53,455 bases of DNA from an uncultured Actinomycetes bacterium (GCA_903873715.1 CAIQPS010000107.1:1-53455); one strand, 5' to 3'. Shown: positions 1 to 9,306, counted from the stretch's first letter. Notes: generated by a model not told the origin, from the letters alone. Program-made: numbers and translations.

Positions 1-20
1 GCGCCACGGCGCTGCCGCCA

Positions 21-953
21 CTAGAAGAACTTCTTCCTCCAGAACACGACCGCGAACCCCGCAGCGATCACGAACGCTATCGCCACCGCGATGGTGAACC
101 CATGTACGTAATTGCTGAACGGCACCGGCACGTTCATCCCCCAGAACGACGACACGATGACCGGGACCGACAGCATGATGGTGATGCTCGTGAGCAGCTT
201 CATCACCTGGTTCAGGTTGTTCGAGATCACCGACGCGAACGCGTCCATCATCCCCGTGAGGATGTCCGTGTAGATCTTGGCCATCTCCGAGGCCTGCCGG
301 TTCTCGACGATGGTGTCTTCGAGCAGTTCCTCATCCTCTTCGTACATCTTGACGCTCTTGCCGCGCATGAGCTTCTGGAGCACGGCCTCGTTCGAGCGGA
401 GCGAGGTGGTGAAGTAGACGAGGGCTTTCTGCAGGTTGAGAAGGTCGTAGATGGACTCGTTCCGCGATGACGCCCGCAGTTCGCGCTCCAACTTGTCCGT
501 CTCGCGGTCGATGCGGTAGAGGTAGCGCAGGTAGAACGCGGATATCTGCTGCAGGATCTGGAACAGGAACCGCGTCTTCTTGTAGGTGAAGAAGCCTTTG
601 ACCGCGCCCCGCTCGAACTCGCCCAGGATGGGGTTGACCCGGAGGCAGATGGTGATGAAGTAGTCCTGGTGGACGATCATGCCCAGCGGGATGGTGGAGT
701 AGACGCGGTCCTCGTCCTCGACGGTGAGGACCGGGATGTCGACGATCACATAGGTGAGACCGTCGTCAGTCTCGACCCTGGATTTCTCCTCTTCGTCCAG
801 CGGACCGCTCAAGAGGTCGAGCGGGATGTTCAGCTCGCCGCTTACTCGTCGCAGCTCTTCCTCGGTTGGGCTGACCAAGTCGATCCAGGAGCCCGGTTCG
901 AACTCCTCGAGTTTCTCGAGACCATCTTCTGTGGTCTTGAGGATGGCAAGCAT
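21..953 (-). CDS. corA: CorA-family divalent metal (Mg2+/Co2+) channel
   Basis: The 310-residue product fits the CorA family of inner-membrane pentameric channels that import Mg2+ or Co2+ down the membrane potential. A long, charged, largely helical N-terminal region (about residues 1-245) is followed by two hydrophobic segments at the very C-terminus. The signature GMN tripeptide sits at about residue 272, at the end of the first membrane helix, and the protein ends in a basic WRKKFF tail, as is usual. The ATG at 951-953 is preceded on the minus strand by a GGGGGTGAG ribosome-binding site. It stands alone, divergent from the hydrolase gene, so context does not help with the metal. The family call is firm; substrate (Mg2+, Co2+, Ni2+ or Zn2+) cannot be read from sequence. 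Confidence 0.93.
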   Translation of the reverse strand: MLAILKTTEDGLEKLEEFEPGSWIDLVSPTEEELRRVSGELNIPLDLLSGPLDEEEKSRVETDDGLTYVIVDIPVLTVEDEDRVYSTIPLGMIVHQDYFITICLRVNPILGEFERGAVKGFFTYKKTRFLFQILQQISAFYLRYLYRIDRETDKLERELRASSRNESIYDLLNLQKALVYFTTSLRSNEAVLQKLMRGKSVKMYEEDEELLEDTIVENRQASEMAKIYTDILTGMMDAFASVISNNLNQVMKLLTSITIMLSVPVIVSSFWGMNVPVPFSNYVHGFTIAVAIAFVIAAGFAVVFWRKKFF

Positions 954-1177
954 GACTCACCCCCTTTTCTCTCTCCGCGGACGCGCCGCATTCCATGGTT
1001 CCGCTGACCTCGCACGCTCGGCAATTGGCCGCTGCGCCCAGGATGGACACAGCTAGGAAAATCCATAGCGATTGTCTCACGCGTCTCCGAAGCGCGCCAA
1101 CATGGGTGTACCGTAGTCGATAGCCGGTCCGGTGCGGATCCCCGGCCGGGTACATCCCAGCGTGCGGAGGAGGCGTG

Positions 1178-2944
1178 ATGGCGCTCGACGAGCCCGTGTA
1201 CGAGAACATGATCCAGGAACGCGACGTGATGGTGCGCATGCGGGACGGGGTGCATCTGGCCGTCGACGTGTACAGGCCCAAGACGGGCGGCCCCACGCCG
1301 GTGCTCTACACCTGCGCGGTACACAACAAGGACCTCCAGCGGCCGGAGATCGCCGAAGCTCTGCCGCCCCAGCCGGCATACGCGTCCCTCTGGTACGGCG
1401 TGGTGGAGGGCGGCGATACCAAGCGGTTGGTCGCAAACGGCTACGCGCACGTGATCGCCGAGTTGCGCGGAGTGGGCAAGTCCGAAGGCGAATACGACGC
1501 CACCAACCCCACCGACCACTACGACATGATCGAGTGGATATCGCAGCAGCCCTGGTGCGACGGCAACGTGGGCATGATCGGCATCTCCGCGTTCGGCGGA
1601 GAGCAGTTCCGGGCGGCGGTGCAGGGGCACCCGGCGTTGAAGGCCATCTACCCCTACGACTCCATGGGCGGTTACAGCGGCATGTGGAGCGTCCGCGAGT
1701 TCCACCCGGGCGGCGTCTTCCAGATGATGCCGTACCTCCTGGGCATGTTCTCCTGTGTGCACGAGCCCTGCGGGCAGCCGGGTCCGCTCTCGCCCGAGGA
1801 CGAGGCCAAGTGGGAATGGGCCATGAACAACCCCGACTACCGGATGTACGCCCACCTGTGGAACATCCTCACTCAGAAGGGGCAGCGGCAGGGGATGACC
1901 TTCTGGACGCTCATCGACCCCTACGACTATCCGGAACTGCTCGCCAAGAGCGAGGTGGACTTCCAGAAGGTGAAGATCCCGTTCGTCTGCGGGTCGGGCG
2001 CGTACGCCTACACCTACAAGATGCACTGGCAGGGCGCACAGCACTGGTTCATCAACGCCAAGAACTCGCCCAAGAAGCGGCTGCTGTTCAACGGCCCCGC
2101 CCACATGGAGCGGCCGTTCCACGACATGCACGACGACATCATCCGTTGGTACGACCACTGGCTCAAGGGTGTGGACAACGGCGCCGAGAACGACCCACCG
2201 GTGAAGACCTGGGTCATGGGGGAGAACAAGTGGCGCACGTTCGGTGACTGGCCGGTGCCGGAGACCCAGTGGACCAAGTTCTACCTGGACAGCTGGGAAC
2301 GGCTGACCACCCAGGAATCCCTGCCGCACGATCAGACCCAGAGCTACAACCCCGACCCGGACGTCTTCACCCAGATGCCCCTCAAGAAGACCATGAAGGT
2401 CGAGCGCCTGCGCTACATGAGCGAGCCCCTGCCCGACGACCTGCTGGTGGTCGGTCCCTGCTCGCTCACCATCCACGCCGCCCTCGACCAGGACGACACC
2501 AACTGGATCGTCGCCCTGTCGGACGTGGGCCCGGACGTGTCGGTGAGGACCCAGCGGGAAGGCGAGCGCAATGTGCCCGGCGACCTGCCCGAGCGCGAGT
2601 TGACCCGCGGCTGGCTCAAGGCCTCCCACCGGGCGCTCGACCCGGAGCGGAGCAAGCCCTGGGCGCCGTTCCACAAGCTCACGCGGGAAGCGCAGCAGCC
2701 CGTGGTTCCCGGGGAAATCAACGAATACCAGGTAGAATTGCTCTCGACGTCGAACATGTTCCTGCGCGGGCACCGCATCTGCGTGGACATCATGAGCCTC
2801 GACGTGCCGACGGGCACCGCCGGCCTGAGCAACATCGAATACATCGGGAACCACGTGTGCAGCAGCAAGACCGTGACACACAGCGTCTACCACAACGCGG
2901 AGTACCCGTCACACCTGCTGCTGCCGGTCATCCCTCTGAAGTGA
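1178..2944 (+). CDS. CocE/NonD-family alpha/beta hydrolase (X-Pro dipeptidyl-peptidase-like)
   Basis: The 588-residue protein matches the CocE/NonD hydrolase layout: an N-terminal alpha/beta-hydrolase domain with a GISAFGG nucleophile elbow (Ser about residue 137), a basic/aromatic WYDHWLKG segment near residue 330 that is typical of the family, and a C-terminal jelly-roll domain (about residues 375-585). These enzymes cleave esters or amides such as acyl esters, X-Pro peptides or glutaryl-amides. ATG at 1178 is chosen because GGAGGAGG lies 4 bases upstream; an in-frame GTG is directly adjacent at 1175. There is no signal peptide, so a cytosolic enzyme is expected. Its stop overlaps the GTG start of the downstream dehydrogenase (GTGA), suggesting co-translation, but the substrate link between them is unknown. 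Confidence 0.88.
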   Translation: MALDEPVYENMIQERDVMVRMRDGVHLAVDVYRPKTGGPTPVLYTCAVHNKDLQRPEIAEALPPQPAYASLWYGVVEGGDTKRLVANGYAHVIAELRGVGKSEGEYDATNPTDHYDMIEWISQQPWCDGNVGMIGISAFGGEQFRAAVQGHPALKAIYPYDSMGGYSGMWSVREFHPGGVFQMMPYLLGMFSCVHEPCGQPGPLSPEDEAKWEWAMNNPDYRMYAHLWNILTQKGQRQGMTFWTLIDPYDYPELLAKSEVDFQKVKIPFVCGSGAYAYTYKMHWQGAQHWFINAKNSPKKRLLFNGPAHMERPFHDMHDDIIRWYDHWLKGVDNGAENDPPVKTWVMGENKWRTFGDWPVPETQWTKFYLDSWERLTTQESLPHDQTQSYNPDPDVFTQMPLKKTMKVERLRYMSEPLPDDLLVVGPCSLTIHAALDQDDTNWIVALSDVGPDVSVRTQREGERNVPGDLPERELTRGWLKASHRALDPERSKPWAPFHKLTREAQQPVVPGEINEYQVELLSTSNMFLRGHRICVDIMSLDVPTGTAGLSNIEYIGNHVCSSKTVTHSVYHNAEYPSHLLLPVIPLK

Positions 2945-5900
2945 CCGAGACTGCGCCGGGCGGCGCGCCCCCTGCGGGGGGCGCCGCCCCGCCGGCAGCC
3001 CTCCCGGTGAGTGGCGCGGCGCTGCCGCCCGCCACGCGGGCCACGCACCCCACCTGGCCCGGCCCCACCGCGCCGGACTCCACCCGCATCGCGGCCGACC
3101 TCCGCCGCCTCCTCCAGGGCGACGTCGAGTTCGACGACATCTCCCGCCACCTCTACGCCACCGACGCCGGCTTGAACCAGGTGACACCCCTGGGCGTCGT
3201 GTCGCCCCGCGACACCGAGGACGTGGTGCGCCTCGTCGCCTATTGCGCCGAGAACGGGTTGCCCCTCGTGGGGCGCGGCATGGGCTCCGGCCTGGCCGGC
3301 GGCGCCGTCGGCGCCGGCATCCAAGTGGACTTCACCCGCTACATGAACCGCATCCTCGAGATCGCCCCGGACGGCTCCCAGGCGCGGGTGCAGCCCGGAG
3401 TGGTCATGGCGGACCTCAATCGCGCCGCCGCCGCGCGCGGCGCCTTCTTCGCGCCCGATCCATCGAGCGAGAACTACTGCAGCCTGGGCGGCATGATCGG
3501 CACCAACTCGTCGGGAGCACGCACCGTCGCATACGGGGGGACCAAGGATCACGTCCTGGCGCTGGAGACCGTCCTCGCCGATGCGAGCATCTTCACCGCC
3601 CGGCCCTACGCCAGCGACAGCGCGGAGTTGGCGGCGCTAATCGCCGGCGGCTCCCTCGGCGGCACCGCGTTCGCCAAGGTGCTACCGGAGTTGCAGGCCA
3701 ACGCCGCGACCATCGCCGCCGCTATCCCCAACGTGGTCAAGAACTGCTCGGGATACCGGCTGGAGACGGTCTTCGGGAGCGGCGCAGCCGCCGCAGGGGC
3801 TGCGCCGCTGGTGCATCTCCAGAAGCTGTTCGTCGGCGCCGAGGGGACCCTGGGCCTCGTCACCGAGGCGACGCTCAACCTGGTGCCGCTGCCGAAGAGG
3901 CGCGCGATAGCCATGGCGTACTTCCCCTCGGTGTTCGCGTCGGGAGAGGCGGTGCCGGGCATCCTGGCGCTCGGCCCGACTGCCGTCGAGATCATGGACT
4001 CCCGGTTCCTCGCGCTCGTCCGCAAGAACGACTCCCGCGTGGACGCCATGTTGCCCGAGCACACGGACACGGCGCTGCTCGTCGAGTTCGAGGGAGCCGA
4101 CGAAGCCGAGGTTGGCGAGAAGTTCGCCGCGCTCGGACGCCATCTGGCGGGAACGGACGCCATCACGATGGTCCGCGCCCGGTCCGCCGAAGAGACCGCC
4201 CGGCTCTGGACCGTCCGCAAATCGGCGGTGGCGCTGGCCCTGCGCATGCCGGGCCCCCGGCGAGCCCTCCCGTTCATCGAGGACGTCACCGTGCATCCCA
4301 CCGAGGTCCCCGGATACGTCGATTTCCTGCAGCGCCTCTTCGACAGCGAAGGCGTGGACGCCGTCATGTACGGTCACGTCGGCGACGGCAACATCCACAC
4401 CCGGCCGCTCCTCGATCCCAAGGACCCCGCCGACCTGCGCACCATGCAGCGCCTCTACGACGAGGTACAGGGGTACGTCCGGAGCATCCGGGGCACCATG
4501 TCGGGCGAGCACGGCGACGGCCTGCTCCGTACCCCCTACCTGCGCGAGACCTACGGGGACACCCTGTACTCCCTGTTCTGCCTGGTCAAGGACGCGTTCG
4601 ATCCCCAGGGTCTGATGAACCCCGGCAAGAAAGTGGGGCCACAGGAACAGAGTGGGACCTGGCCGGGCGGAGCCGCCCCACGGACCGCAGACCCGGCCGC
4701 CGGCGCGCCGGCCGGCGCCGCAAGCAGTCCCCTTCTCCGCGACCTGCGCTACGGCTTCGGCTACCGCACCTTCCCGCAGAAGACGCTGCTCTGCTTCTCC
4801 GGCGGGCAGTACGAGGCCGAGGTCGAGAAGTGCCACGGCTGTGCCCAGTGCAAGAGCACCGTCGTGACGACCATGTGCCCCACCTATAAGGCCACCCGCC
4901 GCGAGGCGGCGTCTCCGCGGGCCAAGGCCAACCTGTTGCGGGCGGTCATCACCGGGCGGTTGGACCCGGCGTCGAGCTACGGCGAAGCCGCCATGAAGTC
5001 GGTCACGGACTGGTGCATCGAATGTGGGATGTGCGCGGTGGAGTGCCCGTCGAACGTGAACATCCCCAAGTTGATGCTGGAGGCCAAGGCGAAATACCGA
5101 GAGGCGCACCGCGGTTCGCCTCTCGAACTGATGCTCGGGCACGCAGAAGCGACGTCGGCCGTAGGACGGGCCCTGGCGCCGATAGCCAACCCCGTGCTGT
5201 CACAGCCTCTGCTTCGCCGCATCTCCGAGCCGCTCACCGGCATCGACCGGCGCCGCCGGATGCCCCGCTTCGCGCGGCCGACCTTGACCCACGGGGGGAG
5301 CGGCGTCGTCGCCCAGCCGGAACACACCCGCAAGGGCGCCCGGCCACCACTGGCCGCCTACTTCACCGACCTCTACGCCGCCTACAACGACCCCGGGCTC
5401 GGCGTGGCGGTGGTCCGGCTGCTCCAGGCCCACGGGATCGAGGTGGTACTGCCCGAGCAGAAGGCCAGCGGTATCCCGGAGATGCTCTACGGCTATGCCG
5501 AAGCCGCCCGCCGGATCGCCGAGTTCAACGTCGCCGCCATCCTGCCCTGGCTGAAGCGCGGCACAGTGGTGCTGTCGGCGGAGCCGACAGCCACGTTCGC
5601 TTTCAAGGTCCACCATCCAGACTATCTTGCCAGCCAGGACTGCTCCGCGGTGGCCGAAGCCACCCACGACCTCGGCGAGTTCCTCGTCCGCTACCGGGCC
5701 GACCACCCGGAGATCTCCCCCATCGCCGGCGCGCTGGAGGGGCCCGCCTGGTCGAGCGTCCGCCGGATCGGCTATCACCAGCCGTGCCACCTCAAGGCCC
5801 AGGGGATCGGCAATCCCGGCGTGGACTTGCTCCGCGAGATCCCCGGCGTCGAGGTCGTCGACCTGGCAGCCGGTTGCTGCGGCATGGCCGGGACGTTCGG

Positions 5901-6084
5901 CATGAAGAAGGAGACCTACGACCTGTCGATGCTCACCGGCGCTCCGCTGTTCGAGCGCATCGCGGCGGTGGCTCCGGACCTGGTGGCCAGCGAGTGCAGC
6001 ACCTGCCGCCTGCAGATCGCTCAGGCATCGTCCATCAGGACGCTACATCCGGTGGAACTGCTGGCCGCGGCCTACGGAGTCTAG
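2941..6084 (+). CDS. FAD-linked oxidase / Fe-S fusion protein (YdiJ-like D-2-hydroxyglutarate or D-lactate/glycolate dehydrogenase)
   Basis: This 1047-residue fusion has an FAD_binding_4 domain (about residues 75-215, with a SSGARTVAYGG segment), an FAD-oxidase C-terminal domain to about 560, a two-cluster ferredoxin-like region (KCHGCAQC near 631, WCIECGMCAVEC near 690) and a CCG/heterodisulfide-reductase-like domain (HQPCHLKA near 946, GCCGMAG near 980, SECSTCR near 1018). This is the order and size of E. coli YdiJ (about 1018 aa) and of GlcD-GlcF fusions, which oxidise D-2-hydroxyacids and pass electrons via Fe-S clusters to a membrane or electron-transfer acceptor. The GTG at 2941 overlaps the hydrolase stop (GTGA); the reading frame stays open further upstream, and GTG 3007 is an alternative start. 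The first roughly 30 residues are Ala/Pro/Gly-rich, encoded by a strong GC hairpin. Its stop shares CTAG with the convergent mazF-like gene. Exact substrate is uncertain. Confidence 0.88.
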   Translation: MTETAPGGAPPAGGAAPPAALPVSGAALPPATRATHPTWPGPTAPDSTRIAADLRRLLQGDVEFDDISRHLYATDAGLNQVTPLGVVSPRDTEDVVRLVAYCAENGLPLVGRGMGSGLAGGAVGAGIQVDFTRYMNRILEIAPDGSQARVQPGVVMADLNRAAAARGAFFAPDPSSENYCSLGGMIGTNSSGARTVAYGGTKDHVLALETVLADASIFTARPYASDSAELAALIAGGSLGGTAFAKVLPELQANAATIAAAIPNVVKNCSGYRLETVFGSGAAAAGAAPLVHLQKLFVGAEGTLGLVTEATLNLVPLPKRRAIAMAYFPSVFASGEAVPGILALGPTAVEIMDSRFLALVRKNDSRVDAMLPEHTDTALLVEFEGADEAEVGEKFAALGRHLAGTDAITMVRARSAEETARLWTVRKSAVALALRMPGPRRALPFIEDVTVHPTEVPGYVDFLQRLFDSEGVDAVMYGHVGDGNIHTRPLLDPKDPADLRTMQRLYDEVQGYVRSIRGTMSGEHGDGLLRTPYLRETYGDTLYSLFCLVKDAFDPQGLMNPGKKVGPQEQSGTWPGGAAPRTADPAAGAPAGAASSPLLRDLRYGFGYRTFPQKTLLCFSGGQYEAEVEKCHGCAQCKSTVVTTMCPTYKATRREAASPRAKANLLRAVITGRLDPASSYGEAAMKSVTDWCIECGMCAVECPSNVNIPKLMLEAKAKYREAHRGSPLELMLGHAEATSAVGRALAPIANPVLSQPLLRRISEPLTGIDRRRRMPRFARPTLTHGGSGVVAQPEHTRKGARPPLAAYFTDLYAAYNDPGLGVAVVRLLQAHGIEVVLPEQKASGIPEMLYGYAEAARRIAEFNVAAILPWLKRGTVVLSAEPTATFAFKVHHPDYLASQDCSAVAEATHDLGEFLVRYRADHPEISPIAGALEGPAWSSVRRIGYHQPCHLKAQGIGNPGVDLLREIPGVEVVDLAAGCCGMAGTFGMKKETYDLSMLTGAPLFERIAAVAPDLVASECSTCRLQIAQASSIRTLHPVELLAAAYGV
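2954..2990 (+). repeat. Strong GC-rich inverted repeat at the hydrolase/dehydrogenase junction
   Basis: GGGCGGCGC followed by GCCCCC, a short TGC-type loop, GGGGG(C) and GCGCCGCCC form a near-perfect hairpin just inside the 5' end of the dehydrogenase frame. It has no T-run, so it is a poor classical terminator. It could attenuate translation or transcription between the two coupled genes, or simply be a by-product of an Ala/Gly/Pro-rich N-terminus. Confidence 0.5.
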
Positions 6085-6425
6085 CGGTCCAGGACCACCT
6101 CGATCCCGGAGAGGACCAGCTCCAGCTTGTCGCCGGCAAGCTTCCCGACACGGGGACCGATCGCCTTCCTGTCGACCGTGATCACCTGGGAGACGTTGGC
6201 GACCGACTCCTTCACCAAGCCGGTCGCTTCAGGGCCGAGAAGCACGTTCCCCGGGGCTTCCGCTCGGCGCACGTTACTCGTAAGCGGCACGCAGACCGCG
6301 GTGGCGATCCTGCTCCGGTTGAACGCGTCGCACTGTACGATGACGACCGGCCGGCGATAGGCGGGCCGGGAACCTTCGACCGGTCCGAAGTCTACCCAAC
6401 AGACATCCCCCTGGGAGATCACCAT
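6081..6425 (-). CDS. mazF: MazF/PemK-family toxin (endoribonuclease)
   Basis: The 114-residue protein has the MazF/PemK fold signature: an early G-D-V-x-W-V-D-F strand, then RPVVIVQCDAFN, then the VCVPLTS strand, and a C-terminal half with ESVANVSQVITVDR. Members cleave mRNA at short sequences and are held inactive by a cognate antitoxin. The preceding small gene overlaps it by 7 bases and encodes a ribbon-helix-helix protein, the standard antitoxin-first order. Its stop codon overlaps the convergent dehydrogenase stop through a shared palindromic CTAG. Whether the toxin is active, and its cut site, cannot be judged from sequence. Confidence 0.9.
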   Translation of the reverse strand: MVISQGDVCWVDFGPVEGSRPAYRRPVVIVQCDAFNRSRIATAVCVPLTSNVRRAEAPGNVLLGPEATGLVKESVANVSQVITVDRKAIGPRVGKLAGDKLELVLSGIEVVLDR

Positions 6426-6655
6426 TCCGAGCCCTCGAGGACCTGCTCCGCCGCCGAACGCAGGAACTCGAGGTCGCCCTCGTCCTCATCAGCGCAGGCA
6501 GCGTTCAGCGCCTCGGTCACCCTGTCGGACGACCGGCGGGCGACGTACTCCTTGACGGCTCGGCTGTAGAGCTGGCTTCGCGAACAGTGCAGCTCCGATG
6601 CCAGCAGCTCGGCATCACGAAAGATGTCATCGGGTATGGAGATAGCTATCTTCAT
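6419..6655 (-). CDS. mazE: Ribbon-helix-helix antitoxin of the MazF-like toxin
   Basis: A 78-residue protein starting M-K-I-A-I-S-I-P-D-D, the classic beta-strand of a CopG/MetJ ribbon-helix-helix DNA-binding dimer, then a helix with CSRSQLYSRAVKEYV, and an acidic C-terminal tail (ADEDEGDLEFL) that would wrap the toxin. The frame can be extended 7 codons upstream, but ATG 6655 is chosen because the homology begins there and because a TATACT element lies only 6 bases upstream, as expected for a leaderless transcript. It overlaps mazF by 7 bases. It likely represses its own promoter. Confidence 0.85.
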   Translation of the reverse strand: MKIAISIPDDIFRDAELLASELHCSRSQLYSRAVKEYVARRSSDRVTEALNAACADEDEGDLEFLRSAAEQVLEGSEW

Positions 6656-6672
6656 ACCAGTAGTATAACCAG
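6656..6672 (-). promoter_or_regulatory. Putative mazEF promoter/operator
   Basis: On the minus strand TATACT (6662-6667) ends 6 bases before the mazE ATG, so transcription would begin at or next to the start codon (leaderless). Two ACCAG direct repeats (6656-6660 and 6668-6672), 12 bases apart, flank the -10; such spaced repeats suit binding by a ribbon-helix-helix antitoxin. No good -35 match is seen. Confidence 0.45.
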
Positions 6673-6787
6673 GCATCTTCGCCGCCGCACCGCTTTCCGA
6701 ATCGGGACTCCCCTGCCAGAAGCAGCCTACCGACGCGGCGTCCCGGCCGCTATGCGCCCTTCGTCGGATATTGGCTGTGGCGCGCCC

Positions 6788-6970
6788 TCAGTCCGAGTAC
6801 AGCTTCCCGGCCTTGGCCCAGTTGGTCCGCGGATAGTCCTCGATTATCACGTCGATATGCTCGGCGGTCGCTCCGGTGTGCTTGATGACGGCCTCCGTGA
6901 CCGCCTCCACCAGGCCCCGCTTCTGCTCGACGCTCCGTCCTTCCAGCATCTTCACTATGACGACAGGCAT
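6788..6970 (-). CDS. 4-oxalocrotonate tautomerase family protein
   Basis: A 60-residue protein starting M-P-V-V-I-V, as in the 4-oxalocrotonate tautomerase superfamily, where Met is removed and Pro1 acts as the catalytic base. Arg11 (numbered after Met removal) is present in the LEGRS stretch, and the rest (SVEQKRGLVEAVTEAV... IEDYPRTNWAKAG) follows the usual beta-alpha-beta plan. A GGGAGGG ribosome-binding site lies just upstream of the ATG at 6968-6970. These small homohexamers convert 2-hydroxydienoates to enones in aromatic catabolism, but many have unknown substrates. No catabolic genes flank it, so the physiological role is open. Confidence 0.88.
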   Translation of the reverse strand: MPVVIVKMLEGRSVEQKRGLVEAVTEAVIKHTGATAEHIDVIIEDYPRTNWAKAGKLYSD

Positions 6971-7149
6971 CGCGCCCTCCCATCCGTAGCTGCACGTTCC
7001 GAGACAGTAGTACCAGAGGCCTCGCCTCGCGCCCAGCCCAAGCGGCCGCACCCAGCCCGGGCGCGCGTTCAAGCCATCGCCCGATTCTGCCGATATTCGT
7101 TCAGTCGAAGTGTGTCCAGGGCTCGCCGAGCCAACGAAGAGGTGGAAGG

Positions 7150-9306
7150 ATGAGGACCACAAAGAGATCGCTGATCAGTGCAGGAGTGCTGGCCGCGCTG
7201 CTCCTCGCGACTGCGCTGTTCGTCACGCCGGGAGCCGGCAAGGCGCTCGCCTCCGAAAGCGCGCCGGTCGTCTACGGGACGGGCCTCAGGATGCCCACCG
7301 CGGCCGAGCAGGAGTGGATGAAGAAGAACGTCCCGGTCATCCAGAAGCTCCGCCTCAACCAGTTAGCCCTCGATCGCATCAACGCCGACCGCGCCAAGAG
7401 GGGCTTGACCAAGCTCACCGCCGCCGACGTCAACCTGGCGCCGCTGGGCGGCGAAGCGGTCTTCGGTGCGGCGGCCACCGGCACCACCGGTGTCGGCGCA
7501 GCCCTGCTCCCCACCTGGGTGGACAACAGCACCGCCCCGTACTTCCCGCCGGTCCGCTCGCAGGGATCGCTCGGGTCGTGCGTGGCCTGGGCGGCCACCT
7601 ACTACCAGTTCACCTATGAGACCAACCTGGCCCGCGGCCGCACCGCCAGCGGCGGCGACAACACCGTCATCTTCTCGCCCAAGTGGACCTACAACATGAT
7701 CAACGGCGGGGCCAACAACGGCGCGTACTTCTCCTCGGCGTTCGACCTCGAATTGAAGAACGGCGCCGCCAGTTGGAGCGAGTTCCCGTACGACAGCAAC
7801 TACCTCGCCTGGCCGATGACGACCTCCGTCTGGCGCAACGCCATCAACTACCGTCCGGCGAGCTACTCGACCATCTACAACTCCGACCCCACCGCGATGG
7901 CGGACGCGCTCAAGACCCAGCTCACCAACGGGCACATCATCGTGATCGGGACGTACGTGTCCTCGTGGGCCTACACCACCCTGAAGAACGACCCGGCCAC
8001 CAGCGCCGATGACACTCTCGCCGGCCAGTACGTCGCCACCTACATGAAGAACACCTACGCCGGCGCGCACGCCATGACCGTCGTCGGCTACAACGACGAC
8101 CTGTGGACCGACGTCAACGGCAACAACGTGGTCGACACCGGTGAGAAGGGCGCCTTCAAGATCGCGAACTCGTGGGGCACCGGCGACTGGAACGCGGGCT
8201 TCCGCTGGGTCACCTACGACGCCCTGCGCGCCACCTCCGCGGTGGTGAGCACCGCCACCTGGCCGACCGCCGACCGTTCGTCCGGCCTCATCATGAGCGG
8301 CACCGGCTACACCTTGGCCGCCCGCGCGTCCTACACCCCGACCGCCATCGCCGAGGTCACTCTGAACTCGGCCAACAGGGGCCAGCTCCTCATGACCCTC
8401 GGCACCGGCAGCACCTCCGCCGCCACGCCGACCAGCACCTGGAACTCGTATGCCGTCTATCAGACCGGCGGCGCCTTCGCCTTCAACGGCACCACGACGG
8501 CAGTCGACGGCACGTTCGTGTTCGACTTCACCCAGCTGGCCGCCTCGGTCAGCGGGACCACCCGCTGGTTCGCCGGGCTCCAGGACACCGCGACCGGCAG
8601 CCCGGGGATCATCAAGGCCTTCAACCTCTACCAGGTGACCCCCGGCGGCGACGTGCTCCAGGCCTCGGCCACCAACGTCCCGGGGACCGCGGATGGCAGC
8701 AAGGTGTACGCCTGGGTCGACGCCAACCTGGGAGGCAATGCCGCTCCGACCGCCGTCATGAGCGCCGTCGTGGGTACGGGCCTGACATGGACGACCGCCG
8801 ACTTCGACGGCAGCAGTTCCTCCGATCCCGACGTCGGCGGCTACATCACCAACTACGCCTGGGACTTCGGTGACGGGTCCAGCTCCTCCGGCGCCGACAA
8901 GGCGGCCGTGAGCCACACCTACGCCGCGGCGGGCAACTACACGGTCAAGCTGACCGTCACCGACGACAAGGGGGCCACCGGCTCCACCAGCAAGGTCGTC
9001 AGCATCGTCGATCCCAGCACCGTGCTCGCCCCGTCCAACCTCGTGGGCGTGGCCGGCAAGGGCACCGCGACCCTCACCTGGAAGGACAACTCCACCAACG
9101 AGACCAACTTCTACATCGAGCGGGGTGTCAAGTCCAAGGGCGTGACCACGTGGACGCAGATCGCCACGGTCGGCGCCAACGTCACCACTTGGGCCAACAC
9201 CGGCCTCGCAAAAGCCACCTACTACTACCGGGTGCGGGCCGTCAACACGACCACCGGCAAGATCTCGGGGTATTCGAACACCGTCACGGTGAACGTCCTG
9301 AGGTAG
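7150..9306 (+). CDS. Secreted papain-family (C1A) cysteine protease with PKD and fibronectin type III domains
   Basis: The 718-residue protein opens with a Sec signal peptide (basic MRTTKR, then a hydrophobic core ending near ALA at residue 35). After a propeptide-like region come the papain catalytic elements: RSQGSLGSC with the nucleophile at Cys144, GAHAMTVVGY with His307, and IANSWGTGDW with Asn340. A region with little recognisable homology (about 375-525) precedes a PKD domain (about 530-625, containing YAWDFGDGS and the NYTVKLTVTD strand) and a C-terminal FnIII domain (about 627-718). The ancillary domains usually bind polysaccharide or protein at the cell surface. No sortase or membrane anchor is present, so free secretion is likely. 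A terminator follows immediately. It appears to be a single-gene transcript. Confidence 0.9.
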   Translation: MRTTKRSLISAGVLAALLLATALFVTPGAGKALASESAPVVYGTGLRMPTAAEQEWMKKNVPVIQKLRLNQLALDRINADRAKRGLTKLTAADVNLAPLGGEAVFGAAATGTTGVGAALLPTWVDNSTAPYFPPVRSQGSLGSCVAWAATYYQFTYETNLARGRTASGGDNTVIFSPKWTYNMINGGANNGAYFSSAFDLELKNGAASWSEFPYDSNYLAWPMTTSVWRNAINYRPASYSTIYNSDPTAMADALKTQLTNGHIIVIGTYVSSWAYTTLKNDPATSADDTLAGQYVATYMKNTYAGAHAMTVVGYNDDLWTDVNGNNVVDTGEKGAFKIANSWGTGDWNAGFRWVTYDALRATSAVVSTATWPTADRSSGLIMSGTGYTLAARASYTPTAIAEVTLNSANRGQLLMTLGTGSTSAATPTSTWNSYAVYQTGGAFAFNGTTTAVDGTFVFDFTQLAASVSGTTRWFAGLQDTATGSPGIIKAFNLYQVTPGGDVLQASATNVPGTADGSKVYAWVDANLGGNAAPTAVMSAVVGTGLTWTTADFDGSSSSDPDVGGYITNYAWDFGDGSSSSGADKAAVSHTYAAAGNYTVKLTVTDDKGATGSTSKVVSIVDPSTVLAPSNLVGVAGKGTATLTWKDNSTNETNFYIERGVKSKGVTTWTQIATVGANVTTWANTGLAKATYYYRVRAVNTTTGKISGYSNTVTVNVLR

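Noticed and set aside
842-2893. Long open frame (683 codons) antisense to the CocE-type hydrolase gene
   Set aside because: It lies opposite a clear gene, has a His/Arg/Val-rich shadow composition and no motif. High GC makes such frames common.
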